Numbered from the stretch's first letter, positions 21,299 to 33,560 are shown. The stretch: 64,000 nt of DNA from Lithodes maja (GCA_037953745.1 JBAKBP010000195.1:62001-126000), one strand, 5' to 3'. Numbers and translations: made by a program. Notes: a model not told the origin generated them from the sequence alone.

Positions 21299-23918
21299 AA
21301 AATGCACATGGGAGCCGGTTGAAACTGGGTCTGTTGAATGTTCGTTCCTTGCGTAACAAAATGGATCATATTTGCGAGATCTTGGATGAACGTAACCTTG
21401 ATGTATTATGTCTCACTGAGACCTGGTTGTTCGAGTCAGATCTGAATATTATCCAGGCGGCATTGCCTAAAACCCATTCCATAATAAATGTTCCTAGGCC
21501 TAGGGGAGATCATCCGGGTGGTGAAGTGGCAGTTGTCAACTCCACATCTCTGGTGAATATCTTGCAAATAAGCCATAACCCAGCCCCTCTTTATTATGAA
21601 CTGTTGGAAGTGGAAATAAAACTCCATCAACAAATTCTAAGAATGGCAGTTGTCTATAGGCCTGGCCATCGTGGCACAGATAGGGGTTTTATGGAAGAGT
21701 TTGAGCAGTTTCTCGAGGAATTTTCTGCTAAAACCGGAAGACTTTTGATATGTGGAGATTTTAATTACTGGGTTGACAGCCCTCATCTGAAGCCATTCTC
21801 TCCTGAGTTCCTTGAGTTGACTGATCAGAACAATTTTGTAAACCATGTGTCCCACCCAACTCATATCTTAGGACACACCCTTGACTTGGTTTTCTCTCCT
21901 GTGGGTTGTGGTGGTGTTCTGGATGTTGATGTTGAGAATGCTGACCCTAATACCTCTGATCATGCTTTGATTACTTTCAGCTTTGATTTCCCTAAGCCAC
22001 TCACACATGAAAAAGTAATTAGATTTAGAAATTATAAAAATGCAGACCTAAATTTGGCTAGCAGTGAAGTAAAACAGTACTTGGGAAGTATTGATACTTC
22101 CAACCTTACTTCAGATGAGCTGGTGGAGGTACATGGAAATGCACTTAAATTAGTGTTCGATCATCACTGTCCAGAAGTAGAGAAGAAAATCATAGTACGA
22201 GATGATTCACCCTGGTATAGCACTCAAGTTAAATTTCTTAGAAGAGCGCGTAGAAGAGCTGAACGTGAATGGCGGAAAAATAAAACAGACTCTACATGGT
22301 TGCAATATCTGTCAGCCAGAAGAGCTGTGGTCCACAAAATCAAAGATGAAAAGAAAGTGTATTATCAGGGAAAAGTTGACTCGTGTGGTAACGACCAGAG
22401 GAGGTTGGCTTCAATTGTAAACTGTTTACTTGGAAAAACAAGAGTCAGCTTAAGACCTTATGTACCCGATGCCGAGTTGGCTGCCAACTTTGTGGCATTT
22501 TTTGCTGGCAAGATAACTCGCATAAGACAGGAACTGGATGATGCTTCTGTTGGTGAAGAACTTTCAGTTGTACTCCAACCCCGACACATTCCTAATAATG
22601 TCCTCTCATCCTTTCACTCAGTAGAGGTGGACATGATCTCGTCCTACATAAGAAACCTCAATAAAACATTTTGCCCGTTGGATCCCATAAATGTTTCCAA
22701 GCTACCAAGAGTCTATGATCACACAGTTGAGTTTATTTCCAAAATAATTAAGAAGTGCTTCTCTGAAGGTAGCTTCCCACATTCTGAAAAGCATGCACTA
22801 CTCCGACCTACTCTAAAGAAACCTGGACTTGATGTTGAGAACATGTTGAACTATCGTCCTGTCTCCAACCTGTCCTTCATATCAAAGATATTAGAGCATG
22901 CAATACTTTACCAATTACAACCACTACTTCAGCAGAATGAAACTATCCCAATTTTTCAGTCTGCTTACCGACAGCATCATTCAACTGAAACAGCATTGAT
23001 TAGAGTACATAATGATCTAGTTGAGAACATTTGCAATGGTCTGGCCTCACTATTGGTCTTGCTTGATCTCTCTGCGGCCTTTGACACAGTGGATCACGAG
23101 TTGTTATTGAGTGATCTTTATGATTGTGGTGTGCGTGACTCCGCTCTCTTGCTTCTTGGGTCGTACTTGTCAGGTAGATCCCAGAGTGTGATGGTAAATC
23201 AAGTGGTCTCGGACTCGACACCCCTGCAGTATGGTGTTCCGCAGGGATCAGTTTTAGGTCCTATCCTATTTATAATTTATATTAGCAGTTTGTCTCTTCT
23301 GCTTCGTGCACATAATGTCACCTTTCACTTTTATGCAGATGACACCCAGATTTATGTGAGAATCACAAATATAGTTGATATACGGAGTAAGATGGAATTG
23401 TTGATGTCTGATATCAAGAAGTGGATGAGAGCGAGAAAACTTAAACTAAATGATGGTAAAACTGATATTCTCATCATCCGAGGAAATAGAAGAGCTGATG
23501 ATATAGTAGGTGCCCTCTCCATCAATGTGGGTGGATCTCAGCTGCGACCGGCCAACTCTGTTCGAAATCTGGGTGTATATGTGAACTCCCGATTAGATTT
23601 CAAAGAGCATGTAAACCAGATAGTTAAAAGTTGTTACTTGCACATCAGAAATCTCTATTTGGTGAAGCCGTTTATAACCAGACGTTGCCTCCTGACGTTG
23701 GTTCACTCATTGGTCTTCTCTCGTGTTGATTATTGCAATGCCCTGTTGGTGGGTCTTCCAAATTATATTTTGAAGAAAGTTCAGTCTGTTCTTAACAGGG
23801 CCGCAAGACTAATTTTTGGTGTTCCACCTAGAACTCCTACTACATCTCTTCACATAGAACTGCACTGGCTGCCAGTAAGAGCAAGAATAGAATTTAAGTT
23901 GTGTTTGGTGACTTTTAA

Positions 23919-24400
23919 CCCCTTCAACCCGGATGACCTCTTGTACACCCATAAAAACCTTGGCCCACGCAACCCGGAAGACCTCTTATACACCCATGAC
24001 GTCACAGCCTGTGAGCTTGGTGTGCGAGGCGTCGGTCCGACGCATGTAAACAACAGCCGGCTGGACCGACGCTCCGCATCTCCGGCCACAAGAAGGAGAG
24101 CGTCGCTTGTTCGTGTGTGCCTGTATGTTGTTGTTCAGTATCGAAAAGTGGTGTAAAGTGGCTGGTTTGGCCATAAAGTTATCTCCAATGAAATCATCAT
24201 CACAGCTCACCCAGTTGACTTAGAGAGCTCTACTTAATGCCATTCTACAGGTAAATAACACAGCTACGCTTGGGGATGCGCGGGAATGCGGGAAGCAGTC
24301 TGATTAACGAATATACGGTAGCCTAGCCTAGACGTTTTTCGGCCAAAACACCCGGGTTTCGATGAATATATATATATAATACATAACCGGGGCTGGAGGG
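23919..24400. mobile_element. 482-bp TTAA-flanked MITE inside LINE ORF2
   Basis: TTAA occurs on both sides (23915-23918 and 24401-24404), and the same site in copies B (about 43875) and C holds a single TTAA. The insertion and its 4-bp duplication are thus proved by an empty site. The ends are inverted and imperfect: CCCCTTCAACCCGGATG and, inward from the right, CCCTCCAGCCCCGGTTATG. The interior has no transposase frame. Confidence 0.95.
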
Positions 24401-24496
24401 TTAAGGTTCTCAAATTTGGTGAGCCTAGGTACCTTGCGGAGCTGCTCAGGCGCCCACCGGCACACCGTGGTGTAGTTGTGCGTCATGACAATGACC

Positions 24497-26344
24497 TGTG
24501 ACGCATGCCGAGTATGAGCATGCTGTACAGAACGCTCAGTCAGGCCCCACTCTCGCTAGGATCGTCAGGGCAGGAACTTTGGCTGTAGTCTGTGTAGAGT
24601 TTCCTAACTCAGTTTATGTGAACCGTTGTACTATAAGTATTATAATTATGTATTTTGTTTTCTTCTAAGTCAACGAGTTCTATTTTAAATCATTAGTTAT
24701 AAGTGTTGTGTGTGGGACTTATTGGTAATGATGAGAGGAGAGAGAGTGCGTAACGGGGGGAACAGTGAGTGCGCCACGCGGGCAGGTAGGCCTAATTCCC
24801 TCCTCCCTCCTCCCTTCCTCCCTCTCAGTGCGTGGGAAATCCTTTGTCGATCCCAGATTGAGGGAGAATATGACGTCATGATTGCCAGTGGGCGGTCCTT
24901 AAGTAGTTTGAGATATGCCGCTAGAGGGCCGAGTATAAAAAGAGAGGTTCTTGCCACCATTCTTCAGAACTCATCAGGCAGAGCGACTTCTCATATCCCT
25001 TGCAACTATCCATATTCTTCCGACTGATGTGAACTTTCTCTACTCTCTGAACAGCCTATCTTCTTCTCTTCTCGTCCCTTTTTAACCAATGACCCCTTTG
25101 GTGCAGATTTAGTCAGCCAAAGTATTATCGCTTGAGTTCTCACGAGATAAGTGCCTGTTAGATAGCCTATTTTTGGAAGGGTTAACTAGAATAGGATTGA
25201 TTGATGTTTGTTGCACTCGTATATGCATTTCCCTGTGTGCGATTATTCATGTTCCTGTTTTCTGCTGGTTTAGGCAATGCTAGACTGGGATAGGGTTTCT
25301 GAGTTGTGATTTCCTATGAGTACTAGGTTGCGGTTGAACCAGTACAATTGCAACGGAGACGTGGAACGCCTAGGTGGTCTTTCTGACTGTGTACCGTGGG
25401 AGTTTAGCACTGTGTTGCGAGTGAGGGCTTTTGCCTCTGCCACCCAACACTGTGCTATCTCATTGGCTTGACTTTGAGAGGATCGCCAGGAGAGAACCAG
25501 ATACTAGTGATCTGGATCTCTCAAGAGAGCATCCCGTCAATTAACGTAATTTGGCCGCACAGTCTTAAGGACCTCGCTAGGCTACGAGCCGCTTGCTCAG
25601 CCATTGTCTCTTAACCTTATGTATCCCAGCTAGACTTTGCTCGACCAGCAGATACAGCATAGTATTGAAGCTTCTCCTTATGTATATTATTGTTTATGCA
25701 CTATTGATTTCATGTGTGGCACGCTTAGCTACTTCAGAGATTAGTGGCCCACGAGCACAATCTTAGTAGGCTATTGCCAGTGCATTGTCGGAGTACTTCT
25801 TCTTAATGTTTGCCATATCCTATTGCTTATTCTTATAATTCTTCTTATGTCAATTTAAAGCCTTTAATTACCAGTGAGTTATTCATTAAATTGCTGTTCA
25901 AAATCCGATACTTACTTCTTATGAGTATTCGAGAAGCATCTAACTTATCAGAAGATTCCTTGCTTGATGCTCGAGGACTATTGTTTAACGTAACGTAATA
26001 GTGCCGATCCGAAGTAGAGGGTGGAGGACTTCTTAAGTTCTTAGTTCAAGGGTGGATTACTTCGGCTTCGGCCAACACTATTCTTTAGTGTTGTAGTACT
26101 TTCTTCTTTGTTTGATTGTTGACCAGACTAGATAACTCCCGTCTAGTTATTAGTCTGTTGTGTGAAACGCTAGTACCGAGTTCTTGTATACCCCGTTATA
26201 GCAGATAGAACTCTGGAGTGTAGTGGCGTTTTTTGTTCGGCTGGCAGTACTCTGGGGTTGGGATCGTGTGTTTCCGTTGTGGCAGCGAGCCATACTCGAG
26301 TCCTGTGTAAGAGCCCTAGTGTACCCGAGTGCCCGGTCATAACA
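24497..26344 (+). repeat. 5' LTR
   Basis: 1848 bp, TG...CA ends. It includes a TATAAAA promoter box and a long downstream leader. It is identical by eye to the 3' LTR except one base. The interior side is followed by AATGGCGACC, the likely tRNA primer-binding region; the primer tRNA could not be assigned with confidence. Confidence 0.95.
24934..24940 (+). promoter_or_regulatory. LTR TATA box
   Basis: TATAAAA, with an initiator-like TTCAGAAC about 25-30 bases downstream. This would put the U3/R border near 24963. The same box is at 31482-31488 in the 3' LTR. Confidence 0.65.
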
Positions 26345-26557
26345 AATGGCGACCTTGCTTAGGATTTTGTGAACAGTATAATTTTCTGCAGAGTTGTACA
26401 ACATTTGTTTGTTCGTACTTTAGCGTACATATTGAAGAATATTTTTTTTTGTAAGGCAATTAGGAGAGCATTTAAGAGACTCCAGTTAATTTAGTAATTA
26501 GTGCTTACATAAGGGAGTTTAACACTTTTGTCTCGAGAAATTTTTGTGAACTTCAGT

Positions 26558-29500
26558 ATGTCGTGCCCTAGTACTGACGAGGAGCGAGAGATGCCATTTG
26601 AGGAGGTGCCGTTAGTAACTAGTGAGGAGGATGCTAGACTTTTTGTGAGTAAGCAGTACCATGTGACGGAGGGGAGGCTGACGGGGGTGGATATTTATGG
26701 CTTGCACCTGATAGCCAAGGTTTTGGGCAGATCCAATGTAGGAGGGATGTCCAAGGGGGAGCTGATTTCCTGGGTGTTGCGTGGGCGACATGGGGTTTCG
26801 GAGGAGAGGGCGTTTGGGGGGTTCCTCCCCAGATCCCCTCTCACTCGACTCCCACAGTGCCGTCCACTCAGTTGCCGGAGGTTAGCACTCTCTCACAGAG
26901 GGATGAGAATTGGAAGATTGAAGTGCCCTTGGGCGGTGCGTATGGTGGTTCCCCAGTTCTTGCCCCCCCTCCTTCAGTAGTGGCAGCTCCCTCTTCCTGC
27001 CTGTCTCCAGATATGATATTTAGACTTGAGCTTGCTAAAATTGAGGCTGAGTCTAGGAAGCAGGAGAAGGAGATTGAGGCTGAGTCTAGGAAGCAGGAGA
27101 AGGAGATTGAGGCTGAGGTTAGGAAGCAGGAGAATGAGACTAGGAGGCATGAGATTGAGGTTAGGAGGCACGAGGCTGAGCTTAGGTACGACTCAGAGAA
27201 ATATTGTGCTCAAATAGATTTAGATAAGACTCGTGCAGAGTCGACAGGGATTCGGATGGGCCGTGAGGGCCAAGTAAGAGAACAGTCCTTGTCCCACTTA
27301 GTCAAGTTGGTGCCGGCATTTAGTGAAACTGAAGTCACAGAATTTTTTAATCGTTTTGAGAAGAAGTGTAGGGAGCATAATTGGCCTGAAGAGAAGTGGG
27401 CAGCTCTAGTCTCCTCAAGACTTACGGGTAAGGGTCTGAAGGCTTATGATGCACTGCCTTTAGAGTCTTGCATTGACTACCCAGTATTGAAGAGAGCTGT
27501 CCTACGGGCATACGAGTTGCAACCAGAAACATATCGATTGAAGTTTCGGGGTGTTACAAAGACTAGGGAGGCGACCTTTCTTGAACATGCCCGGGACTTA
27601 AAAGATGCACTTGCTAACTGGACACGTTCTGAGAAAGCTGAGACGGCCGAACAGTTGACTGAGCTGTTTCTGCTCGAGCAGTTTTATAAGTGTACAGGTG
27701 CAGAAATGACTTTAACTATTAAAGAAAAGAACCCTAAAACTCTACAGGAGGCAGCTGAGATGGCTGACCTCCGGCTATCACTAATTCGTGGGTGCGGGTC
27801 TGCCCAGCGTAGTGAGGCAGGTAACAAGGGGCGTGATGCCCCACCCCCCCGAGTTAGTGATATACCTTATGCAAACAAGTACAAGAGCTATGATACCAAG
27901 ACTGACCACAAGACTAGCACCGTCCCATTTAAGAAGGGGCCGGGCCCTTCCCAGTACCAAGGGAAGCCCAAAGGGGAGTTGGAGTGTTATCATTGTCATG
28001 AAAAGGGGCACTTTGCAAGAGTCTGTCCTAGCAAACCACCTACAGCAGCTGTGTCTTTGGCCTGCAACATTGGTGTGTCTCCGAAGTTTTCTGAGTTTGC
28101 CCGGGGCAGTTCGTCAGAGGCTGAGGCACAGCCAATGCAGAAGCACCTGGGAGGCTCGAACCCTGCTCAGGATGTTTTTTGCGACCATAGAGGGCGGGGT
28201 TGCGTGATGTGGGCGGGGCGCAAGCATGGAGTAGAGGTCTTGCGTGATACAGGTGCTTCCCAGACTCTGATGAATAACTTGACTGGCTACCCTATAAATG
28301 CGGCTCGGGTGGTAGTGGTGCAGGGTATTAATGCAACTCGGTCATACCCGCTGGTGCGGTTGGAGTTGGAGGTGGATGGTGTGGCACGTGAATTGGATGT
28401 CGGGATTGTGGAGAAACTGCCAGTGGAGGGCGTCGACCTTCTTCTCGGCAACGACTTTGCAATGCCCGCTTCTGAGGTTCTACCCTTAGTCGTTGCCGAG
28501 AGGCCGGCCGACGTGAGTAGGGAAGAGCGAGAGTGTGTCGAGCGGTGCCAGGCACAACCCATGGCGTGTGCTGTCACCCGAGCTCGAGCAGCTACAGTGT
28601 CACAGCCTAGTCCTCCGTCTTCAGACCAGCAGAGGAACGATCAACAGGAGGAGGCTAAAGCTGGAGTTGGTTTTAAGAGTTTTGACTCGGCGGCTCTCCT
28701 GGGTGATTCAGTATTGGCACCTATGTTAGAGTCTGGAGAGGCCCCAGGACCTGTCACAGCTAGTGAGGAGGTAGGGCCGGAAGAGACTCCGAGGCAGCAA
28801 CGTTGCACACGGAGAGAAGAAAGGGTTGCTCAGTTTGATATTGGGGAAGGACTTGGGTTGCTTCGGAAGCATCTAGACAAGTTGGTTCCCTCAGATATTT
28901 GTAAACTGCAGTTGGAGGATCCGGAAGTTCAGAAGTGTGGTAATGGTGCTGTCGAGATTAAACACGAGGACGGGGAAGCATGTCATGTGAACCTGTTGGA
29001 GGAGTTTGTGAGGCAACCACCTGAGCAGCCTACTGTCCCTGCGTTGGTCTGCCGCGGCCAAGGTGGAGAAGGAGAGGGGGGCAGTAGGGCACAGGTGGAG
29101 GAGAGTAGGGATTGTCATGTCTCGGCGAAGCAGTGGGCGGGGGACACGAGTCTGGTGGCTGTGGAAGCGCTAGAGCACCTGCCTGAGCAGCAGTGTGCAG
29201 CACTCCAGCACCAGCTCGGTTCATACCCCACTGGTCGTGCCGAGCCCCTGAGTCTCACAACTCGGACGGTGCGAGATGTTCCGCGGGCAGGTCACGTGAA
29301 TGTTAAAAGACCGTTAGCCTCGTTGTTTCGGTGGTTCAAGGTGGGCGACGAGGCTTTGGCATGGTTGCCAGGTCAGGGTCGACCCATGGCTGCCAAGGGT
29401 GGTGGTCAAAAGGAGGACATTGAGCAGATTGGTAAGGTCGGCTGTGGTATCGCAGTGCCCGGTCGTCGCATAGCCTCCCAATGCTGCTCTAGTCTAATGC

Positions 29501-30549
29501 AACAGCCCTACCATAGACCGACTGTATCTGGCCATGTCGCTGAAAGCGGTGATGCTGCGCAGGCAGATGTCGTCACAAGGAATGCGGGGGTGCGCATGTA
29601 CGGTATCGGCGGGGAAACCTTAGCAATAATGAACTATGGGAGTGACTGCACAGGTGGTACTGATTGTCCCTCTCATGACCTGGCTGTTCTAGGGACGAAG
29701 GTGGAGAAGGAGGGAGACTACAGGTTAGAAGCTGCGGTCTCGGCTGGGTTGTGGGAGGGCACTAGGCATGTTGTTCGTGGAGACAGTGCAAGGCAGTTGT
29801 TTATTAGGCTATGGCAGTACTTTCGCATGTTTGTTGCTTCTTCAGACCTGATGTACGGGGTAGAATCCGACATGCAGGCTGGAGATCGTGCAAGGCTCAG
29901 TTTAATTCCCTACCGTATAAATCCTGCTCGACAGCCTATGGTGCAAGCAGAGCTGGATTACGTGTGGACGAAGGGTCTGAGGGATAAGGAATGTCGTGAG
30001 TGGTCGTTGCCTGTAACTTTGCAACCGGTGTTAAGTGGCAAGATCAGTGAGTGTGTTGATTGTGAGAGTGTGTATGCATTATCCCTGACAGACGCCTATA
30101 CCTTATCAAGAGTTGACACCATAGACCGCCTCGGGGCTGCATTGCCTATCACGAGGGTGGATTTAGTGAAAGTTTGCTGGCAGGTACCTTTGTACGAGCG
30201 GGCTGGAGAGGTGTGTGGTTTTGTTGTGGACGGAAGTACCTGCCAGTGCAATGTTATGCCTGACGGACTTAAGAATGCACCAGCAACGTGTCAGAACCTG
30301 ATGAATGAAAGTGAAAAGGACAATGATGCGCTGGGGCATTTCGAGGTCTATGTTCCAGCCTATGGTCCGGTCGTTGTAGTTTACCCAGATCATCACCCTC
30401 TCAAGATCTTGGACCAGTTTCACAATCGGAATATGAGGCTGACCAGGTGGTCACTAAGGTTATTGGTATATAACCTGGACATACGCCATATTGCCGGTTG
30501 TGACAACGAGGTTGCAGATGGTCGTTCAAGGGTATATGATCCTGGGTAG
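26558..30549 (+). CDS. Gag-Pol of the LTR retrotransposon: Gag and protease intact, pol decayed
   Basis: The first ATG in context is 26558 (MSCPSTDEERE). This N-terminal frame runs to a TTTGGGGGG run at 26813-26821, after which the homologous frame is -1 and stays open for more than 1200 codons to 30549. In order it shows a charged coiled coil of repeated QEKEIEAESRK-type units (27020-27230), a SCAN/Gag-like helical domain (about 27290-27780), a zinc knuckle CYHCHEKGHFARVC, and protease DTGAS with LLLGNDFA (28245-28460). Integrase-tail-like motifs follow (CHVNLLEEF, FKVGDEALAWLPGQG). RT-like (DAYTLSRVDTIDRLG, GLKNAPATCQNLM) and RNase H-like (YNLDIRHIAGCDNEVADG) blocks come after them. Integrase-type motifs before RT recall the Gmr1 gene order. 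The RT YxDD box and the integrase core are missing, so it cannot copy itself. Confidence 0.85.
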
Positions 30550-31031
30550 ATTGACACACGGGTAGCCTCCTGCTTTAGTTTGAGTAGTATTTTGCGCTTG
30601 GTGCTTGTTGGCTCGCGGTTGTAGCCCAGCGTATTGGGTCGTAAAGCAGGAGTTGAGCGTTTGGTATAGAAGAAAAAATAGGCTGCCCTTATAGTGCAGC
30701 CGGAAAAAACATATTAAAATATAAAAATCATAAAAAAAAAAAAAAAAAAAAATCTTTCTTTTGTTATAGATAATTGTATAAGTTTGTCATAGCCTATAGA
30801 GTTTGAGTAGTCCACGAACTATCAAACGGCTGAGCTGCTGTAAGCTCGCTCTGGGAGCATGATATTATGTCTTTTACTATTGTTGGGAGGAGTTATGAAA
30901 TGTGAATTTTTTTTTATAAGATGTGTTTTAGTGGTAAACTCAGCGTTGTTTTAGTGCCATGCGGTCGCTGGGTGTGAGGAGTTTGATGAGGTTCTGTGTG
31001 TCAGATTTTAGCTCAGGGTTGAGCAAGTAAA
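30550..31031. other. Noncoding 3' region of the LTR element
   Basis: Between the gag-pol stop and the purine tract. An A run at 30732-30751 is the only distinctive feature. Confidence 0.6.
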
Positions 31032-31044
31032 ATCTTGGGGGAGG
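31032..31044 (+). promoter_or_regulatory. Polypurine tract
   Basis: The purine run TTGGGGGAGG directly abuts the first base of the 3' LTR. This is the standard position and composition of the plus-strand primer in Ty3-type elements. Confidence 0.85.
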
Positions 31045-32892
31045 TGTGACGCATGCCGAGTATGAGCATGCTGTACAGAACGCTCAGTCAGGCCCCACTC
31101 TCGCTAGGATCGTCAGGGCAGGAACTTTGGCTGTAGTCTGTGTAGAGTTTCCTAACTCAGTTTATGTGAACCGTTGTACTATAAGTATTATAATTATGTA
31201 TTTTGTTTTCTTCTAAGTCAACGAGTTCTATTTTAAATCATTAGTTATAAGTGTTGTGTGTGGGACTTATTGGTAATGATGAGAGGAGAGAGAGTGCGTA
31301 ACGGGGGGAACAGTGAGTGCGCCACGCGGGCAGGTAGGCCTAATTCCCTCCTCCCTCCTCCCTTCCTCCCTCTCAGTGCGTGGGAAATCCTTTGTCGATC
31401 CCAGATTGAGGGAGAATATGACGTCATGATTGCCAGTGGGCGGTCCTTAAGTAGTTTGAGATATGCCGCTAGAGGGCCGAGTATAAAAAGAGAGGTTCTT
31501 GCCACCATTCTTCAGAACTCATCAGGCAGAGCGACTTCTCATATCCCTTGCAACTATCCATATTCTTCCAACTGATGTGAACTTTCTCTACTCTCTGAAC
31601 AGCCTATCTTCTTCTCTTCTCGTCCCTTTTTAACCAATGACCCCTTTGGTGCAGATTTAGTCAGCCAAAGTATTATCGCTTGAGTTCTCACGAGATAAGT
31701 GCCTGTTAGATAGCCTATTTTTGGAAGGGTTAACTAGAATAGGATTGATTGATGTTTGTTGCACTCGTATATGCATTTCCCTGTGTGCGATTATTCATGT
31801 TCCTGTTTTCTGCTGGTTTAGGCAATGCTAGACTGGGATAGGGTTTCTGAGTTGTGATTTCCTATGAGTACTAGGTTGCGGTTGAACCAGTACAATTGCA
31901 ACGGAGACGTGGAACGCCTAGGTGGTCTTTCTGACTGTGTACCGTGGGAGTTTAGCACTGTGTTGCGAGTGAGGGCTTTTGCCTCTGCCACCCAACACTG
32001 TGCTATCTCATTGGCTTGACTTTGAGAGGATCGCCAGGAGAGAACCAGATACTAGTGATCTGGATCTCTCAAGAGAGCATCCCGTCAATTAACGTAATTT
32101 GGCCGCACAGTCTTAAGGACCTCGCTAGGCTACGAGCCGCTTGCTCAGCCATTGTCTCTTAACCTTATGTATCCCAGCTAGACTTTGCTCGACCAGCAGA
32201 TACAGCATAGTATTGAAGCTTCTCCTTATGTATATTATTGTTTATGCACTATTGATTTCATGTGTGGCACGCTTAGCTACTTCAGAGATTAGTGGCCCAC
32301 GAGCACAATCTTAGTAGGCTATTGCCAGTGCATTGTCGGAGTACTTCTTCTTAATGTTTGCCATATCCTATTGCTTATTCTTATAATTCTTCTTATGTCA
32401 ATTTAAAGCCTTTAATTACCAGTGAGTTATTCATTAAATTGCTGTTCAAAATCCGATACTTACTTCTTATGAGTATTCGAGAAGCATCTAACTTATCAGA
32501 AGATTCCTTGCTTGATGCTCGAGGACTATTGTTTAACGTAACGTAATAGTGCCGATCCGAAGTAGAGGGTGGAGGACTTCTTAAGTTCTTAGTTCAAGGG
32601 TGGATTACTTCGGCTTCGGCCAACACTATTCTTTAGTGTTGTAGTACTTTCTTCTTTGTTTGATTGTTGACCAGACTAGATAACTCCCGTCTAGTTATTA
32701 GTCTGTTGTGTGAAACGCTAGTACCGAGTTCTTGTATACCCCGTTATAGCAGATAGAACTCTGGAGTGTAGTGGCGTTTTTTGTTCGGCTGGCAGTACTC
32801 TGGGGTTGGGATCGTGTGTTTCCGTTGTGGCAGCGAGCCATACTCGAGTCCTGTGTAAGAGCCCTAGTGTACCCGAGTGCCCGGTCATAACA
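31045..32892 (+). repeat. 3' LTR
   Basis: Same length and sequence as the 5' LTR apart from one substitution seen at 31569. It is followed by the target duplication GACC and the resumed LINE ORF2. Confidence 0.95.
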
Positions 32893-33275
32893 GACCCTTT
32901 TCGTCTTGATGAACCAAGGGCTTTCCAGCAGTCTTCTTTCTTTGAGAGGTCATTCTCCTACATGGCTCCGAGGTTGTATAACAGGTTGCCGCTGTCCATG
33001 AGACAACTGAGTTCTGTTGAATGCTTCAAGAGACAACTTAAGACTTTTCTCTTTGAGAGAAGCTATGATCTTGAGAGAGGTGTCATGACAGATGGCTATA
33101 GAGTTTAGGCTATTTTGCCACTGCTAGTGATTGTTAAATGTGTGTTGTATATAAGCCTTCTTTTGATGCATTGATTTTTGTTCTTTTTTCTTTCTCTTTT
33201 CGAGCGCTAGTGAATTCTTCGGAAAAATTGGCGCTTATGAGAAATAAGTAACATGCTTATTATTATTATTATTAT

Positions 33276-33523
33276 AATTCTTTTAATATTAAATATACAG
33301 TGTGTATAATTACATTTCTCACTCTATATATTATATACTCTAGGCACCCAGTTTTCTTATTTTGTTTTACCTATGTTTATGGGGGTGGCTATAAAAAGTA
33401 TAATAATAAATAAATAAATAGTAACAATAATAATAATAATTAATAATAATGATTATACAAAAGAACAGTGCAATGGATATTCTATATATATGTATATATA
33501 ATTTATATAATTTTATGGAGATT

Positions 33524-33554
<31 letters not shown>

Positions 33555-33560
33555 TATATA
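33276..33560. repeat. AT-rich microsatellites incl. (GATA)n
   Basis: AATA- and ATA-type runs at 33405-33455 and a GATA array at about 33525-33555. Confidence 0.8.

Larger units (their letters stand above)
24497..32892 (+). mobile_element. Complete Ty3-type LTR retrotransposon, Gmr1-like layout, non-autonomous
   Basis: 8396 bp, flanked by the 4-bp duplication GACC (24493-24496 and 32893-32896); copy B has GACC once at the same place. It has two 1848-bp LTRs in direct orientation, starting TGTGAC and ending ATAACA. A purine tract ends directly before the 3' LTR. A gag-pol region at 26558-30549 has intact Gag and protease motifs but no RT catalytic box. By eye I find one difference between the LTRs (25021 G versus 31569 A), so it inserted very recently. 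Confidence 0.95.
21295..33108 (+). pseudogene. LINE copy A ORF2 (EN-RT), interrupted twice
   Basis: The coding blocks are 21295-23918, 24405-24496 and 32893-33108. The endonuclease shows LNVRSLRNK, LTETWL, GDFNYW and SDHALITF. The reverse transcriptase shows LNYRPVSNLSFISKILE, LLDLSAAFDTVDH, YGVPQGSVLGPILF and the catalytic YADDTQIY. The final block (RLYNRLPLSMRQLSSVECFK) lies beyond the LTR element and ends at the stop 33106-33108. Without the insertions the frame would be continuous. The AUG nearest the start lies at 21361, downstream of the catalytic Asn of LNVRSL. Confidence 0.92.
20593..33275 (+). mobile_element. CR1/L2-like LINE copy A, 5'-truncated, carrying two nested insertions
   Basis: Near-identical to LINE copy B (39727-44348). 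Copy A begins inside ORF1 (equivalent to about 40555 of B) and ends with the same 3' UTR and ATT repeat tail (33255-33275). It is interrupted by a TTAA MITE (23919-24400) and an LTR retrotransposon (24497-32892). Its own damage includes a one-base deletion in ORF1 near 20823. Because B and C lack both insertions, the insertions are later events. Confidence 0.95.

Noticed and set aside
24710..25027. Protein encoded in the LTR (105 codons, present in both LTRs)
   Set aside because: Identity between the copies only reflects LTR duplication. It overlaps the promoter, and no domain is visible.
27026..27217. Small overlapping gene in the coiled-coil part of gag
   Set aside because: It is the shifted frame of a repetitive Glu/Lys/Arg region and mirrors the repeat; no independent start or family signal.
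33240..33560. CRISPR-like or regulatory repeat array
   Set aside because: The repeats are simple ATT, AATA and GATA microsatellites with no spacers.
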